Positions 34,796-47,017 are shown, counted from the stretch's first letter. The stretch is 64,000 nt of DNA from Avena insularis (GCA_023614405.1 CM042690.1:523668293-523732292), one strand, 5' to 3'. The notes: a model not told the origin generated them from the sequence alone. A program made the numbers and translations.

Positions 34796-36362
34796 TGATA
34801 CGTCGTAAACGTATCTATAATTTTTGATGTTCCATGCTTGTTTTATATCTACTTTCTTATGTTTTGTTTACACTTTGAGGTATTTTTATACATTTTCTAG
34901 AACTAACCTATTAACAAGATGCCACAGTGTCAGTTGCCTGTTTTCTGCTGTTTTTGGTTTTAGAAAAGCTAGTAAGGAAATATTCTCGGAATTGGACGGG
35001 ACAAAATCCAAAGTCAATATTTTACATGAAGCAACACGGAGTCCGGAGGGAAGACGAAGTGGCGCACCAGGGAGGCCACAACTGGTGGCGGCACGGCCTG
35101 GGGGCGCGCCACCAGGGTGTGGGGGCCGCCTGGTGCTCCACCAACCTTGCCCCTTCGCCTATAAAAGCCTCCCGGGACGAAAACCCTAAGTACCTGATCA
35201 AAGACCCAATCAGAAATCCACGAAAGAGTCTGTAGCCGCCGCCATCTCCATCCCTAGATCGGGGGGATCCGAAGCCCTTCCCCGGCACCCTGCCGAAGGG
35301 GAGAGATCACCCTAGAGGCCTTCTTCATCACCATGCCTGCCTCTGGTGTGATGCGTGAGTAGTTCATCCTTGGACTATGGGTCCATGTAGTAGCTAGATG
35401 GTTAGTTCTCCTCCTTTGTGCTATCATGTTTAGATCTTGTGAGCTCCATTCATGATCTAGATCATCTATTTGTAATCTTACATGTTGTGTTTGCAGGGAT
35501 CCGATGGACATTGAGATGCTATTTCAGATTGATTATTGATTCTATCATGTCTATGTTATTTGTGATCTTGCATGCTCTCTGTTGTTAGTAACTATCTTGG
35601 CCAAGTAGATGCTTGCAACTCCAAGAGGGAGTATTTATGCTCGATAGTTGGTTCATGACTCTAGTAATCCGGGGAAGTGACAGGAATCTCTAAGGTTGTA
35701 GATGTGATGTTTCTACTAGGGAGAAAACAACAATCATTTGTCCATGGGGCAATCGTATTGTTTACTTTACACACTTTGCTTAATGCAAATATCTGTTGCT
35801 TGCAACTTAATACTGGAAGGGGATCTGATGACAACCTGAAGGTGGATAATTAGTCATAGATGTAGTTGGATTACGGTCTATGTATAATGTTGTATTACCC
35901 AATCAAATCTCATAGGAGTCAAGATGTCTAGTATATGCATTGTATGCTTTCTCAAATCTGCTAATTGCCCCACTGTAATTTGTTCACCCGACATGCTATT
36001 TATCTTAAGGATAAACACCTCTAGTGAACTATGGACCCCGGTCCATTCTTTTACCATTGATATACCGTCTATTGTTTATCGTTTACTGTTTACTTTCTCC
36101 AAGAAATTACAATCTTCCGCACAATAAGTTTAATCCTTTGTTTTTAGCAAAACCGGTGAGATTGAAAACCTCACTATAAGTTGGGGCATAAGTTTTGTGG
36201 TTGTGTTGTGCAGGATTCCAAGTTGTTAGCAACACCTTGGGGTTGTTTCCTTGCTCCTACTGGTTCGATAACCTTAGTTTCATAACTGAGGGAAACTTGC
36301 TGCTGTGCTCATCATACCTTCCTCTTGGGGTCGCAACGAGCTCGAGATATCTTGAGCCATCA
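34796..36362 (+). mobile_element. Solo LTR H
   Basis: 1567 bases from TGATACGTCG to ...GAGCCATCA, flanked by a perfect 5-base target duplication GTACG (34791-34795, 36363-36367). No internal sequence, so it arose by LTR-LTR recombination. It splits the RT gene of B; removing it with one target copy restores the reading through ATY/QHTMQR. TATAAAAG is at 35160-35167. The first about 250 bases match the A/D LTRs; the rest matches solo LTR F. Confidence 0.97.
35160..35167 (+). promoter_or_regulatory. TATA box of solo LTR H
   Basis: TATAAAAG follows the GC-rich segment and ccttcgcc. Inferred promoter; pointed against B transcription. Confidence 0.5.
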
Positions 36363-36930
36363 GTACGTAGCTCCTGTGTTTTTGAGCCCAAAAGGCATCG
36401 TTATGTAGTAGAAGGTTCCAAAGGGGGTGATGAACAAAGTCTTTAATTTGTCCGACTCCTTCATCTTAATTTGGTGATATTTGGAATATGCGTCGAGAAA
36501 GCATAGGAGTTCCGAGCCTGCTGTCGAGTCGATAACTTGATCGATTTTAGGCAGAGCAAACGGATCTTTGGGACAAGCCTTGTTCAAGGCAGTATAATAA
36601 ACACACATCCTTAAATTAGTGGTGTCCTTTTTAGGGACCATTACAGGATTGGCCGACCAATCAGTATGGATGACCTCTTCTATGAATCAGGCTAATGCGA
36701 GCTAGGCTAGTTCTCTAGCTATTGCTTTGCGCTTTTCATCACCAAAACATTGTAAGGACTATTTGATAGGTTTAGCGTTTGGATACACATTTAAGCTGTG
36801 CTCGGCAAGTTCGCTAGGTACTCTGGTCATGTCAGATGGTTGCCATATGAAGATATCTTTATTAGCTTTGAGGAAATCGACGAGCGCGCTTTCCTATGTG
36901 TGGCCTAAACCTACGCCTAACTGAGTTACC
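36363..36930 (-). pseudogene. Reverse transcriptase of element B, N-terminal part
   Basis: Minus-strand pieces: VPSELAEHSLNVYPNAKP-type entry (36830-36770), then MVPKKDTTNLRMCVYYTALN, KACPKDPFALPKIDQVIDST, CFLDAYSKYHQIKM and ITMPFGLKNTGATY up to the target site of solo LTR H. Fingers and palm including the first catalytic Asp (FLDAYS). Stops near 36700. Confidence 0.85.
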
Positions 36931-37194
36931 TTGGAGGGGTCATCATCCTTCAACGATGTCGTCTTTGTCTCTTCTGATGCCTTAAACTTGAGAGTCGGCT
37001 TTGTCACCTCCTTCTTTGTCATGGGCATCTCGGATAGATCGATGTTCTTCTTGATCTCCTGGTGCTTCAACAAAGGCGGCATTTCTGTCCTCTCATTCTC
37101 GTGCCTTCTTCGGGTCTCCCCAAATCGTGATGACTCTATTGGGACCTGGAATTTTCATCATGTTGTAAATATAACAAGGGTGATCCATAAAATC

Positions 37195-37735
37195 CTAGTA
37201 AGCCGGACACCCAAAGATAGCGTGGTATACGCTCTTCAACAGGACCACTTCGAAGGAAAGTGCTTCCGTCCGATAGTTTCTTGGAGTTCGAAAGATAACA
37301 TCCAAGGTGATTTCTCCCAAAGAGTTCGCTTGGTGTCCGAGGAAAACTCCATGGAAAACCACGGAACTGTGATTCATCTGTGTTTCTGATATCTTCATAC
37401 GATGCAGTGTTTCGATGTAGATAATGTTGATGCTACTGCCCACCGTCCATGAGGGTCCTAGAGAACCCATAACCGTCGATCAACGGATTGATGACCAGAG
37501 TGTAATTTCCTCGCTTGTGTGGCTTAGGCAGATGATCACTTCGGTGAAACGTGATTATCACTTCCGACCAGTCCAGAAACCGAGGGACAGCCGGAACAGT
37601 TGCGTTGAGCTCATGCACCACTACCTTTTTGACCTTAGCTGGTTGGGATCCAAGGAAGAAAACGTAGGTGTATTTCTTGGTCGGGAAGGTCTTCTTTCCA
37701 TCCGACTTAGGATTTGGGGATTCTGCCTCCTCCAT
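37195..37735 (-). pseudogene. Aspartic protease region of element B
   Basis: Reads TLVINPLIDGYGFSRTLMDGG, then SINIIYIETLHRM after a frame break near 37433, and FHGVFLGHQANSLGEITLDV. The catalytic triad is D-G-G, usual for this lineage. Ends ...YHAIFGCPAY. Confidence 0.75.
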
Positions 37736-37789
37736 GTAGGAATCTTCCTTGGACTCGTTGTCTTTCTAGGAAATTTTGTTTCCTTTTTG

Positions 37790-40713
37790 TCACTTGGCCC
37801 TATAGCCAGTGGATTCGTCTTTCTTGATGTCGTCATTGAAACAACACTCAACATTGGTGTGGGACGAGCCCCCGTTGCCATTCAGGTGATGCACGCATGG
37901 ATTATTGGCAATGTCCGCCCAAGAGTAGGTTTTGCCAGGTTGCTGGTCTCCTCTACCTTGGACTCTGGAAGTTCCACGGCCTCGTCCCGGGCCGCCTCCA
38001 TGGCCTCCAGACTCGAAAGTTGCACTGACTGTTGCGGTTTCTGGATTGGGTTTATCCTTCGAGGTGTTATTGCGTTTTTGGATCTGCTGCTTTGGCTGTT
38101 TAGCCAACTGTGGCACGGCTAGTACATTTAGCAGTCCCACTGAATCATCATCAGCGTCCGCATATTTGCTCGCCGTCTCTAATAACTCCCCCAAGTCGGT
38201 AACTTTGTTGCACTTCAAGCGATGACACAGTAATCCAATTGGGAGTCCCGCAATGAAAGCTTTGATCACGGTCTGGTTGTTTACTCCCTCATATGAGTTC
38301 TTCATGTCGATCCATCATCTGAGGTAGTCCCGGCAGGTTTCTCCAGGTTTCTGAGTGCACCGCTGCAGATATCTGACCGTACAGGGCCTCATGTATGTTC
38401 CCTCGAAGTTCCGAAACAAAGCACTTTGCATGTCATACCAGTTATGGATGGTGTTTTTCGGGAGTTCATTGAGCCATGATCGAGCCGTCTTCCTTAGCAT
38501 AAGCGGGAGATATTGGGTCACCACCAAGCCGTTTCCTCCTTTGGCGATGCAGCAGGCATGGAAGAAGTCCTAGAGCCAGGTGTTTGGCCGAGCCACACCA
38601 TTGTAGGGTTGAATGTGCCTTGAGATGGCAAATCCCTCTGAGAAAGCTGTTGTCAAATTCGTGGCCCAGAGCACTTTGGGCCCACGTATATGTTATCCGA
38701 CTCATAGCATCGTGCCTCTATGTTTAACTTGATCCGTTGCCTGGCCTCACTTAGTGACAGGGAGCACCATCTCGGATGTTTGTTGTGGCTACAGTGCCAT
38801 GGAGCCAAATTTCTACTCCCTCCATCACCATTGTGGTTCCCTCCTTGGCCTCCGTGGGAGCCGTTATGGGAACTTCTTGGTGGAGAGGGTGGTTCTGCTG
38901 GGTTGTTTCCTCCAGGCGGAGCCTCGTGGTGACATACACCATGCCGACTTGAACCTGCACGGTGTTCATCGTTCCTTTGTTCGTCATTGCCGTCATGGTG
39001 ATGTGGCTCAGCCGGACGGCTTGTATGTCTAGGAGGCGGCATTCTTTGCTGGTCCTGCTCCTGACGTTGAGCTTCTTCATCTTCCCTGCGGTTATCCGGC
39101 TGCCACCGGGGAGGTTGCTATCGAACCATTGATGCAACGGCATCACGTTCTGCGGTCGAGGCAACATTGCTCCAGCTTCGTGTGGGTCTATGCTGATGTC
39201 CTGAATATCCAGTTCTTAAATAGTTGTCCTCCCGAGGTTTGGGACAGTAGCGTCATTCCGGTTCCCATCAGGGCCTTACATCTTGCTATCGACCAGTGTT
39301 CGTGCGGCATTGGTCGGATTTGGAGACCAATTTTCCACTGCCGGACATGGTGACCTTCTGTTGCTCTAGGCCCTTGGTGAGTATCTTCACACTTAGCCAA
39401 ACCTGATCTAGGCTTGGATTATTTGCCAGGATATCCCGGGCCGTAGCAGCATTTTCGACCGGTGTGCCATACACCAGGTTTCCCTTGCTATCGAGATAGG
39501 TTTTTCTAGAAGTCATGTCTTCTGATGCTTCTGGATTTTTATTAGACAACTCAGGGCCGTTCCGGGTCTTCTGATGCTACAGGGAACTAGGTTGTCCTGC
39601 AGCTGCAATGCACTGCTTCTCCTCGAGGATATGAGTTGCTTCATCAAGGAGTAGTTGGTGATGCGCTTCTAGGGCTTGGGCCCCGTCGTCCAACTCCGTA
39701 GGTGTAAGATCTGTCGCTGTTAGGATAGGTATGGTGAGTGCATATCCGAGAATTTTTCGGGCACCAGGGGTAACCACGTGTCCATCCAACATAGTGCTTT
39801 TCGGTTCATCAGGGATCAAAGCTCCATCTGAATCCTCTTCGTATTCTTTGGCAATTACCTCATCAACTGGAGGGTCATTAGCCAGAGTCTTCTTCTTCTT
39901 CTTTGCCTCCTTGGTAGTACCAGTAGCAAAGACAGCTTTGGGTCTGATTCATGGAGTCAAGCTTCTATCAGTACTCTCGGACATCTAGACGTCGGGATTA
40001 TCTCCGAGATCCATATCATCATGCGGTTTGGGAGAGTTTTCTCCGGATCCTTCATCCATACTGTTGTAGGGTCTTTGATCCATAGATTCTCCTTCTTCCG
40101 CAACCTTGGAGTTGATCTCCTCCTCAATTTCCGCAGAGAACTTTCGGAATTCGGCCGACGTCATGGAATCATCCGAGGATGTTGGTTTGTCGGTGTTTGT
40201 AACGATTGCCTCCAGCACTGAGTCATTGTCGTCTCCATCATCGATAGAGATGGATCCGGATCCAACGTATCCGATGAAGTGCGATGTGTGTTCCCTGAGG
40301 TAGTTGCGACTTTCTTTGTTGGTCTCCTCAAAACTTTTGATGGTCTCGAGGATCTCTTCCATGCCGGCATTTCCACGCAGCAGCATATGCCTCAACGTGT
40401 GCCTCAGCAGTGATTTTCTTGCTCCAGCATCAGCAGAGCTAGATCCAGAGCTATTGTTGCTTTGATCTTCCTGAGATTCGACCTCCTTGGGGAGATCTGC
40501 TTCAAATCCGATTTTCTCCACTATATCTTCTTCAGGTGTGTGCTGAGTGGGATTAGGGTTTTCTGAGATCCAGAACTCGGTCACTTCCATAGACAAAGTG
40601 GATCCAGAAGTTTCTTCTGCCTCTATCATCACCGCTGGGGTGGGTTGGGCAGGTTCAATGAAACTGAGGAAAACATCGATCTCGCCAAAGGACATGATTG
40701 TGTAGGTGGTCAC
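37790..40713 (-). pseudogene. gag of element B
   Basis: The N-terminus is at 40713 (MTTYTIMSFGEIDVF) with an acidic, S/T-rich region to 39985, a linker to about 38700, a retrotransposon gag domain (KTARSWLNELPKNTIHNW, FRNFEGTYMRP, 38500-38390; VIKAFIAGLPIG, about 38270) and a G/R-rich tail with CVHHLNGNGGSSHTNVECC (about 37890) in place of a classic zinc knuckle. At least four frame breaks or stops (near 39980, 39560, 39040, 38310). Forms the element's particle. Confidence 0.8.
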
Positions 40714-40852
40714 AGGTTCCCTATTCGGAATCCAAGTCTCGTAGAGAAGGACAATAGGGACGTCGCTGGCTTAGAGGACCCGGCCGATGACGATTGTCTC
40801 GCCTATTCCGATTTGCGCAGATTCCACGGGAACGCAGATCCGAAACTCACCT

Positions 40853-40872
40853 GCCCCACGGTGGGTGCCAAC
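40853..40872 (-). promoter_or_regulatory. Primer-binding site of element B
   Basis: The minus strand reads gTTGGCACCCACCGTGGGGC directly after the 5' LTR. It differs by one base from the E site at 47020-47037, supporting a shared lineage. Confidence 0.8.
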
Positions 40873-41056
40873 TATCGTCGGATTGAAGACATGTATGCCG
40901 AGAGGGGGTCCTCGAGGTGTGTGGAGAAAGGGGGTGTGAGGCGACGGTATTCCGAGATGGTGAGCACACAAGCTTTACATAGGTTCGAATCCGCCCACGG
41001 TGAACAGATCCTACTCCTTCTAGCAATCCAGCAATACGGCATAGCTGGAAGTATAG
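40873..41056 (-). repeat. 5' LTR remnant of element B
   Basis: Matches 27374-27557 of the 3' LTR. It stops at 41056 where the LTR of C begins. The probable target duplication of C is TATAG (41052-41056), partner outside the window. Confidence 0.8.
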
Positions 41057-41544
41057 TGACGTGGGCATACCTTACAGGTACTCGAGTTTGGCATATACGG
41101 TCCAGGTATGGCAGAAGCCCACGGTGTTACAAGGGCCCAATACAGGATTCGAGTGACTCACGGAGACTCCGATTGCTTGCAACAGAAGACGAAGCTTAAG
41201 ATAGAAAGTTTAAAGGGACAAACCCTAATCTGTAACCGACTCAACCTGCTACCCGAGACCTAGCCTATCTATATAAGGGCGAGGAGGGGGCGGCGAGGAG
41301 GACAATCACAACCCTAGTTTCCACAACCATCGCCAGATTGCATATGTGCACCCCTGTAACTTCCGACTCCCTCGATAATTGCAAGAGAAGACAAGCAGGA
41401 GTAGGGACCTCTACGAGGCCTGAACCAGGGTAAACCTTGCATCCCTGTGTGCTTGTTTGCTAGCCGATTGATGCCTCCAGCGCTCCCTCCTTCTCCAAAA
41501 CCCAAGTCCATAACAATGGGCATTGATGAGTTTAACCCTCGTTA
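41057..41544 (+). repeat. 5' LTR of element C
   Basis: Begins TGACGTGGGC at the break in LTR B and ends about 41544 just before the PBS; the terminal CA appears mutated to TA, so the end is approximate. A TATA box TATATAAG is at 41270-41277. Confidence 0.65.
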
Positions 41545-41559
41545 ATTGGCGCTGTCTGT

Positions 41560-42886
41560 GGATCATCCATCCGGGAAAAACTCTCCGGACCGTGCAACGT
41601 ACACTTCTACATCGACAAGCACGACGACAAGAAAAAGTCTAGCCACCTTCTCAAGGACTATCGTGAGTTCCTCAAGCTCCCCAAAGGCCTGGCCTAGCTG
41701 AATCACGACGCGATCAACCAGGGCTACGGAGCTACCCCGGGCGTTGTAGCTCATGGAGCACCACCACCACCTACAACTGCACTAGTCCAGAACCATGGAG
41801 GAGAGCCATACCCACGAGTGCTGGGAAACATGGGGATGATCCAAAAGGGTCGCCCCTAAAATCGAGAGTAGAAATCGATCACTCGCCAGGTGAACCTGGC
41901 GATGAACTCTCCGCCCTCCACCACTGAGTACCTTAGTGGCAGCAAGTCCTGCATCACCTTCAACAAGAGAAACCACCCGCGTCAAGTACCTCGCCCAGGC
42001 CACTGTCCCTTCGTGCTCGAAGCGCAGATCGGAGGCTTTGAGATGAGTCGCGTCTTCATGGACGGCGGAAGCGGCACCAACCTCATGTTCGCAAGTACCT
42101 TGCATGCAATGAGAATCCCTCTGACATGTCTGGAAATTTCAGACATGATGTTCCACAGCATCATCCTAGGGAAGGGCGTGTGCCCCCGGGGCAAGATCAA
42201 CCTTGACGTCATCTTCGGCACGCCGCAAAATTTCCGGCGAGAGAGCATCGACTTTGAAGTTGTCGACTGGCCTTCATAGTACCATTGCATCCTCAGACGT
42301 GTCGCGTTCGCGAGGTTCATGGAGGTACCACACTATGCCTACCTGCAGATGAACATGCCAGGCCCAAACGGTGTCATCACAATCAATAGAAACTTCGAGA
42401 GGTCTGACAGCTATGATAGGGAATTCAACAGAATCTCCCAGTCCTTCGGCATGCAAGAGGAACTCACAAGGTTGAAGGAGTCGACAGACAACAGTCTGCC
42501 TCCCCTTAGCAAGCCAAGATCACCCGACCAATCCTTCGATACGTCGGTGCATACCAAGAAAGTCCAGGTTCACCCAACGGACCCGACCAAGACGACCCAC
42601 ATTGCCAACAACTTGATTCCTGCATAGGAACTTGCGCTCGTCGAATTCCTCTGTGAGTGCTGGGAAATCTTCGCCTAGTGTCTAGCAGACATGCTAGGAG
42701 TTCCCAGGGAATTTGCCGAGCACTCACTCAACGTGAATCCAGACGCAAGGCCAGTCAAGCAAACAATACGGGACTGTCTGAACTAAGAGCAAAAGCGGTC
42801 GGTATGGAAGTCAATAGACTCCTCGACGTAAAATTCATAGTGAGATAAAAGAAAGCACCTGGCTCACAAATCCAGTGTTTGTGCCT
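41560..42886 (+). pseudogene. gag C-terminus, protease and RT start of element C
   Basis: Reads CNVHFYIDKHDDKKKSSHLL (zinc-knuckle-like region, about 41597-41650), protease with VFMDGGSGTNLMFASTLHA (about 42052-42110) and LDVIFGTPQNFRRE, then PGPNGVITI, and the RT entry REFAEHSLNVNPDARPVKQT (about 42705-42770). Stops at 41697, 42277 and 42625 and frameshifts near 42770 break it. Ends at the D insertion site (GTGCC, 42882-42886). Confidence 0.75.
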
Positions 42887-44251
42887 GATACGTCGTGAAC
42901 GTATCCATAATTTTTGGTGATCCATGCTTGTTTTATATCTACTTTCTTATGTTTTGTTCACAGTTTGAGGTATTTTTATACATTTTCTGGAACTAACCTA
43001 TTAACAAGATGCCACAGTGCTAGTTGCCTGTTTTCTGCTGTTTTTGGTTTCAGAAAAGTCAGAAAAGAAATATTCTCGGAATTGGACAAAACAAAAGCCA
43101 AAGTTCCTATTTTTCCCGACACGAGACGGAACCCAAATAGAGACGGAGGAGGGCCAGGGCCTGGCCACACCATATGGTGGCGCGGGTCACCTCTAGCTGC
43201 GCCACTAGGGGGTGTGGGACCCTCAGGCCTACACCTACCTTGCCCCTTCGCCTATATATTCCCCTCGGGATGAAAACCCTAAATAGAAGATCAGAATTCC
43301 AAGAAAAGTTCCGCAGCGCCGCCGCCACGGAGAGGAGATTCGGGGGACAAAAGTCTTTGTTCCGGCACCCTACCGGGACAGGGAAGTGCCCCCGGATCTA
43401 TCTCCATCGACTCCACCGCCATCTCCATCACCGTTGCTGACTCCCATGATGAGGAGGGAGTAGTTCTCTCTCGAGGCTAAGGGATCTACAAGTAGCTATG
43501 TGTTCATCTCTCTCTCTATGCGTGATCTTATTGAGATCATGAGCTTTGTAATCTATAGATCTATTCTGCTACTCAAGTGCTTTAATGAATCTCTGCTTAT
43601 CCCCACGTGTGTGAAGTTGACAGTGTGCACACCGTGTGGCACTTTGGCTAAGATTACATAAATACTTGTCATGAGTATAATTTGAGTTGGATGTATCTAT
43701 GAGATTGTGGTGTTTGTTGGAACCATCTAGCGCTCAAGGTGATAGTGAGGGGTTATCTAGATGGGGAATGCGAACTTTAAGGTGTGCTGTTATAGCCCTA
43801 GATCGTGCAACCGGAGAGTAGTTCAGGGTAGCATCGTGAAGAGAATATATTTATATGAGAGTGTCCACTAGTGAAAGTATGATCCCTAGGCCTTATTTCT
43901 AAGCATTGAAACACCATTTACAATCAGTCTTGTTACATGTTTGCTTGCTGCCACTCTTATTTCAGATTGCAATTACCACTTATAATCATCCATATTACCT
44001 GTATTTCACTATCTCTTCGCCGAACTAGTGCACCTATACACCTGACAAGTGTATTGGGTGTGTTGGGGACACAAGAGACTTCTTGTATCTTGATTGCAGG
44101 GTTGCTTGAGAGGGATACCTTTGACAACTTCCTCCCTGAGTTCGATAAACCTTGGGTGATCCACTTAAGGGAAACTTGCTGCTGTTCTACAAACCTCAGC
44201 ACTTGGAGGCCCAACATTGTCTACAAGAATAGAAGCGTGCATTAGACATCA
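42887..44251 (+). repeat. 5' LTR of element D
   Basis: 1365 bases, TGATACGTCG to GACATCA. Close to LTR A over its full length. TATATA is at 43253-43258. Confidence 0.9.
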
Positions 44252-44261
44252 AGCTATTTTC

Positions 44262-44279
44262 TGGCACCGTTGCTGGGGA
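44262..44279 (+). promoter_or_regulatory. Primer-binding site of element D
   Basis: TGGCACCGTTGCTGGGGA, two bases from the tRNA-Asp-type site expected for Athila elements. Confidence 0.75.
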
Positions 44280-44425
44280 GGTAAGGTAAAAGGTACTCAC
44301 ATCCTCTGGCTACTAAGCTATCTTTTTAGTACTATTGCTGGTGTGTGAGTGCTCGAACTTATTTCCTTTAGATACTGCAATTATATCTTTTTGTTTCTTG
44401 TTTTTATTTTCACTAGTTAGGCTTA

Positions 44426-44605
44426 ATGGAAAACAACAACAAAATTAGAGAGCTTTATAGTATTTATCTTGAGTTAGGACATGAAGTGTTTGAAGAGAAA
44501 ATTAAAAAACCTATGGAACTTTATTTGCATGCTAATAGCTATGTTATTAGTATGAATTCTTTGAACACCATTATTGCTAATGCTATGGAAAAGTCTAAGC
44601 CTTGG
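44426..44605 (+). pseudogene. gag-like ORF of element D, N-terminal part
   Basis: Starts MENNNKIRELYSIYLELGHE and reads to ...EKSKPW, where element E begins. Continues at 60270. A small acidic/helical protein, not a full gag; I do not recognise a domain. The reading frame across the junction is off by one base with a 4-base target copy removed. Confidence 0.65.
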
Positions 44606-47017
44606 TGTTGGGGGGATACCCCCGGGTAGGGTAACGCCGGCGTATAAAGGCTGAGTTAGCTGAGGTACGACGCGGTCAAAGCAAGTGCTGGTCGGGTAAC
44701 TGATGTCCCAAAATATATCGAGCTCGTTGGGGAACCCCAAGAGGAAGGTATGATGAGCACAGCAGCAAGTTTTCCCTCAATTTTGAAACCAAGGTTTAAT
44801 CGAACCAGTAGGAGCAAGGAAACACCCCAAAGGTGTAGCTAGCTGAACTTTGGTAGGGCGCACTACCGGTGCCAGGAGCAACGTGGAGACCTACACAACA
44901 CAACCATAGAACTTTGCCCCCAACTTGCGACGAGGTTGTCAATCTCACCAGTTTTGCTGAAAACAAAGGATTAAACATATCGAGTGGAAGAAAGAAATAG
45001 TTTGTAGAAAGTAAACACAAAATAGTAAACAGTTGTAGATTGATGGTAAAAGAAAGGAACGGGGTCCATAGTTCACTTCAGGTGGCTCTCCTTAAGATAG
45101 ATGACATGTTGGGTGAACAAATTACAGCGGGGCAATTGGCAAACATCGAGAAAGCATACAAGCATATACTACTCATCTTGACTCCTTTGAGATTTGATTG
45201 GGCATTACAACATTATACATAGACCGCCATCCAACTGCATCTATGACTAATAATCCACCTTCAGGTTATCATCCGAACCCCTTCCAGTATTAAGTTACAA
45301 GCAACGGATAATTGCATTATGAATTGCGTGTAAAGTAAACAATACGATTGTTCTATGAACAAAGGATTGTTGTTTTCTCCCTAGTAGCAACAACACATCT
45401 AGTACCTTAGAGATTTATGTCACTTCCCCAGATTACCATAGGCATGCACCCACTATCGAGCATAAATACTAAATCTTGGAGTTGCTAGCATCTACTTGGC
45501 CAAGATATCTACTAACAACGGAAAGCATGCAAGATCACAAATAACAAAGACATGATAGAATCAATAATCAATCTGAAATAGCATCTCAATATCCATCGGA
45601 TCCCTGCAAACACAACATGTATGATTACAAATAGATGATGTTGATCATGAACAGAGCTCACAAGATCTAGACATGGTAGCACAAAGGAGAAGAACCAACC
45701 ATCTAGCTACTACATGGACCCGCAGTCCAAGGTTAAACTACTCACACATCACACCGGAGGGTTGCATGGTGATGAAGAAGGCCTCCAGGGTGAATTCTCC
45801 CCTCCAGCAGGGTGCCGAGAAGAGCTTCAGATCCCTCCCGATCTAGGGATGGATATGACGGCGGCTATAGACTCTTTCGTGGAATTTTGATCGGGTACTT
45901 AGGGTTTCTGTATCGAGGGCATCTTATAGGCGGAAGGAGAGGCTGAGGGGGTGCCTAGGATGGCCACACCACCCCCTGGCGCGGGCCAAGCCTGGCCGCA
46001 CGGCCAGGTGGTGTGGCCAGGCCCTAGCCCCTCTCTGTCTTGTATTATGGCTCCAGGTGTCCCTCGGTGAAAAACTGACTTTGGCTTTTGTCCCATCCAA
46101 TTCCGAGAATATTCATTTTCTGACTTTCCTGGTACCAAAAATAGCAGAAAAGCAGTAGCTTGTACTGGCTCTTGTTAATAGGTTAGTCCAAGAAATCATA
46201 TGAAAAGTAATCCAAAGTGTGGACAAAACATAATAAAGTAGATAAAACCAAGCATGGAACATCAAAAATTATGGATACGTTAGCAACGTATCAGTCACCT
46301 CATGGCAGGCCGAACCACGGAGTAACCCGGCCCGTGGAGCATCTCCTTAGCCATAGCCCGACCGACATAAAATATATGCCAGCCATGTTTGTCTGTCTAT
46401 TATGCAGGTACGCTCATAGCCGGGTTAGCCACGTGCTAGCCGGACTATCATATGGCTTCCAAGAGAAGGAAGGAATCTCCCGCTGGTCAAAAGGTGGCTT
46501 TATTAGCTGTAGCATGAGCAAAGCAAAGCAGAGAGGAGGACCAGCGGGTCAGGGCGACCAAGGTGACGCGGGCAATGTTGGCTGATGTAGCCTGTGTCTG
46601 ATGATGCTTAAAGACAAGGATTACATTGTGGGTTACGTCCAAAGCCCGGACGAGCCGTTAAAGAGAATAAAGAAGCATCTAGATTTAGTCGAGGAGCATA
46701 TTCGGGGAATATGCTGCCACGTATTCCCTAACTTTGTAACCTGGTCTCCCCTATATAAGGGGCACTGGGGCCTCCATGGAGAGGGATCGGTCATTTTCTC
46801 TATCTAAGTTAGAACCCAAGGGCTAAATTGTGGGGAGTAAGAGACATCGTCTCCTTCTCGCGAACAGCTCGAGATGCACTTGTAACCACCATTGATAGAG
46901 AGAATACAAGAACATTTGTGTGTGGAATCACCATGTTTTCCCTCCCTGGATTCCCCTGGCACACATTGGCCCCATCTTTAGCCTATCCATGGCATCTGCC
47001 ATGCCACCACCACGACA
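44606..47017 (+). repeat. 5' LTR of element E, split by solo LTR F
   Basis: Starts TGTTGGGGGG, ends CACGACA. TATATAAG at 46752-46759 (60018-60025 in the 3' LTR). Bases 44701-46298 are the F insertion; the 3' LTR gives the empty site. Confidence 0.92.
44701..46293 (-). mobile_element. Solo LTR F (minus strand)
   Basis: 1593 bases from tgatgtccca to acgtatca on the plus strand; its minus strand starts TGATACGTTGC. Flanks are GTAAC (44696-44700) and GTCAC (46294-46298), versus GTTAC at the unoccupied site 59559-59563 in the 3' LTR of E, so a 5-base duplication with one change in each copy. Same family as solo LTR H. A TATA-like box is near 45923-45928 on the minus strand. The youngest insertion of its nest. 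Confidence 0.93.

Larger units (their letters stand above)
27374..41056 (-). mobile_element. Tat-lineage Gypsy retrotransposon B (minus strand)
   Basis: The 3' LTR is at 27374-27798 and a 5' LTR remnant at 40873-41056. Between them, reading leftward, are the PBS (40872-40853), gag (40713-37790), protease (37735-37195), RT (about 36930-34393, split by solo LTR H), RNase H and a second RNase H (about 34390-33430), integrase (33404 to about 32700), a non-coding spacer, and a plus-strand spliced gene (28355-31583). This order and the antisense gene are typical of the Tat lineage in grasses. The 5' LTR is interrupted by element C; its remainder lies beyond the window. Confidence 0.85.
41057..42886 (+). 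mobile_element. Gypsy element C, internally deleted, 3' part outside window
   Basis: A 5' LTR (41057 to about 41544) is followed by a PBS (ATTGGCGCTGTCTGTGG, from about 41544), then at once a gag C-terminal segment, protease and the first part of RT, cut at 42886 by element D. The gag N-terminus is missing. The element should resume right of D, beyond 64000. Confidence 0.75.

Noticed and set aside
37424..38122. Plus-strand ORF of 232 codons
   Set aside because: It is antisense to the gag-protease region of B, whose minus-strand reading has clear domains; the plus reading has no recognisable domain.
40645..41199. Plus-strand ORF of 184 codons
   Set aside because: It spans the gag start, PBS and LTR of B and runs into LTR C; a chance frame across unrelated elements.
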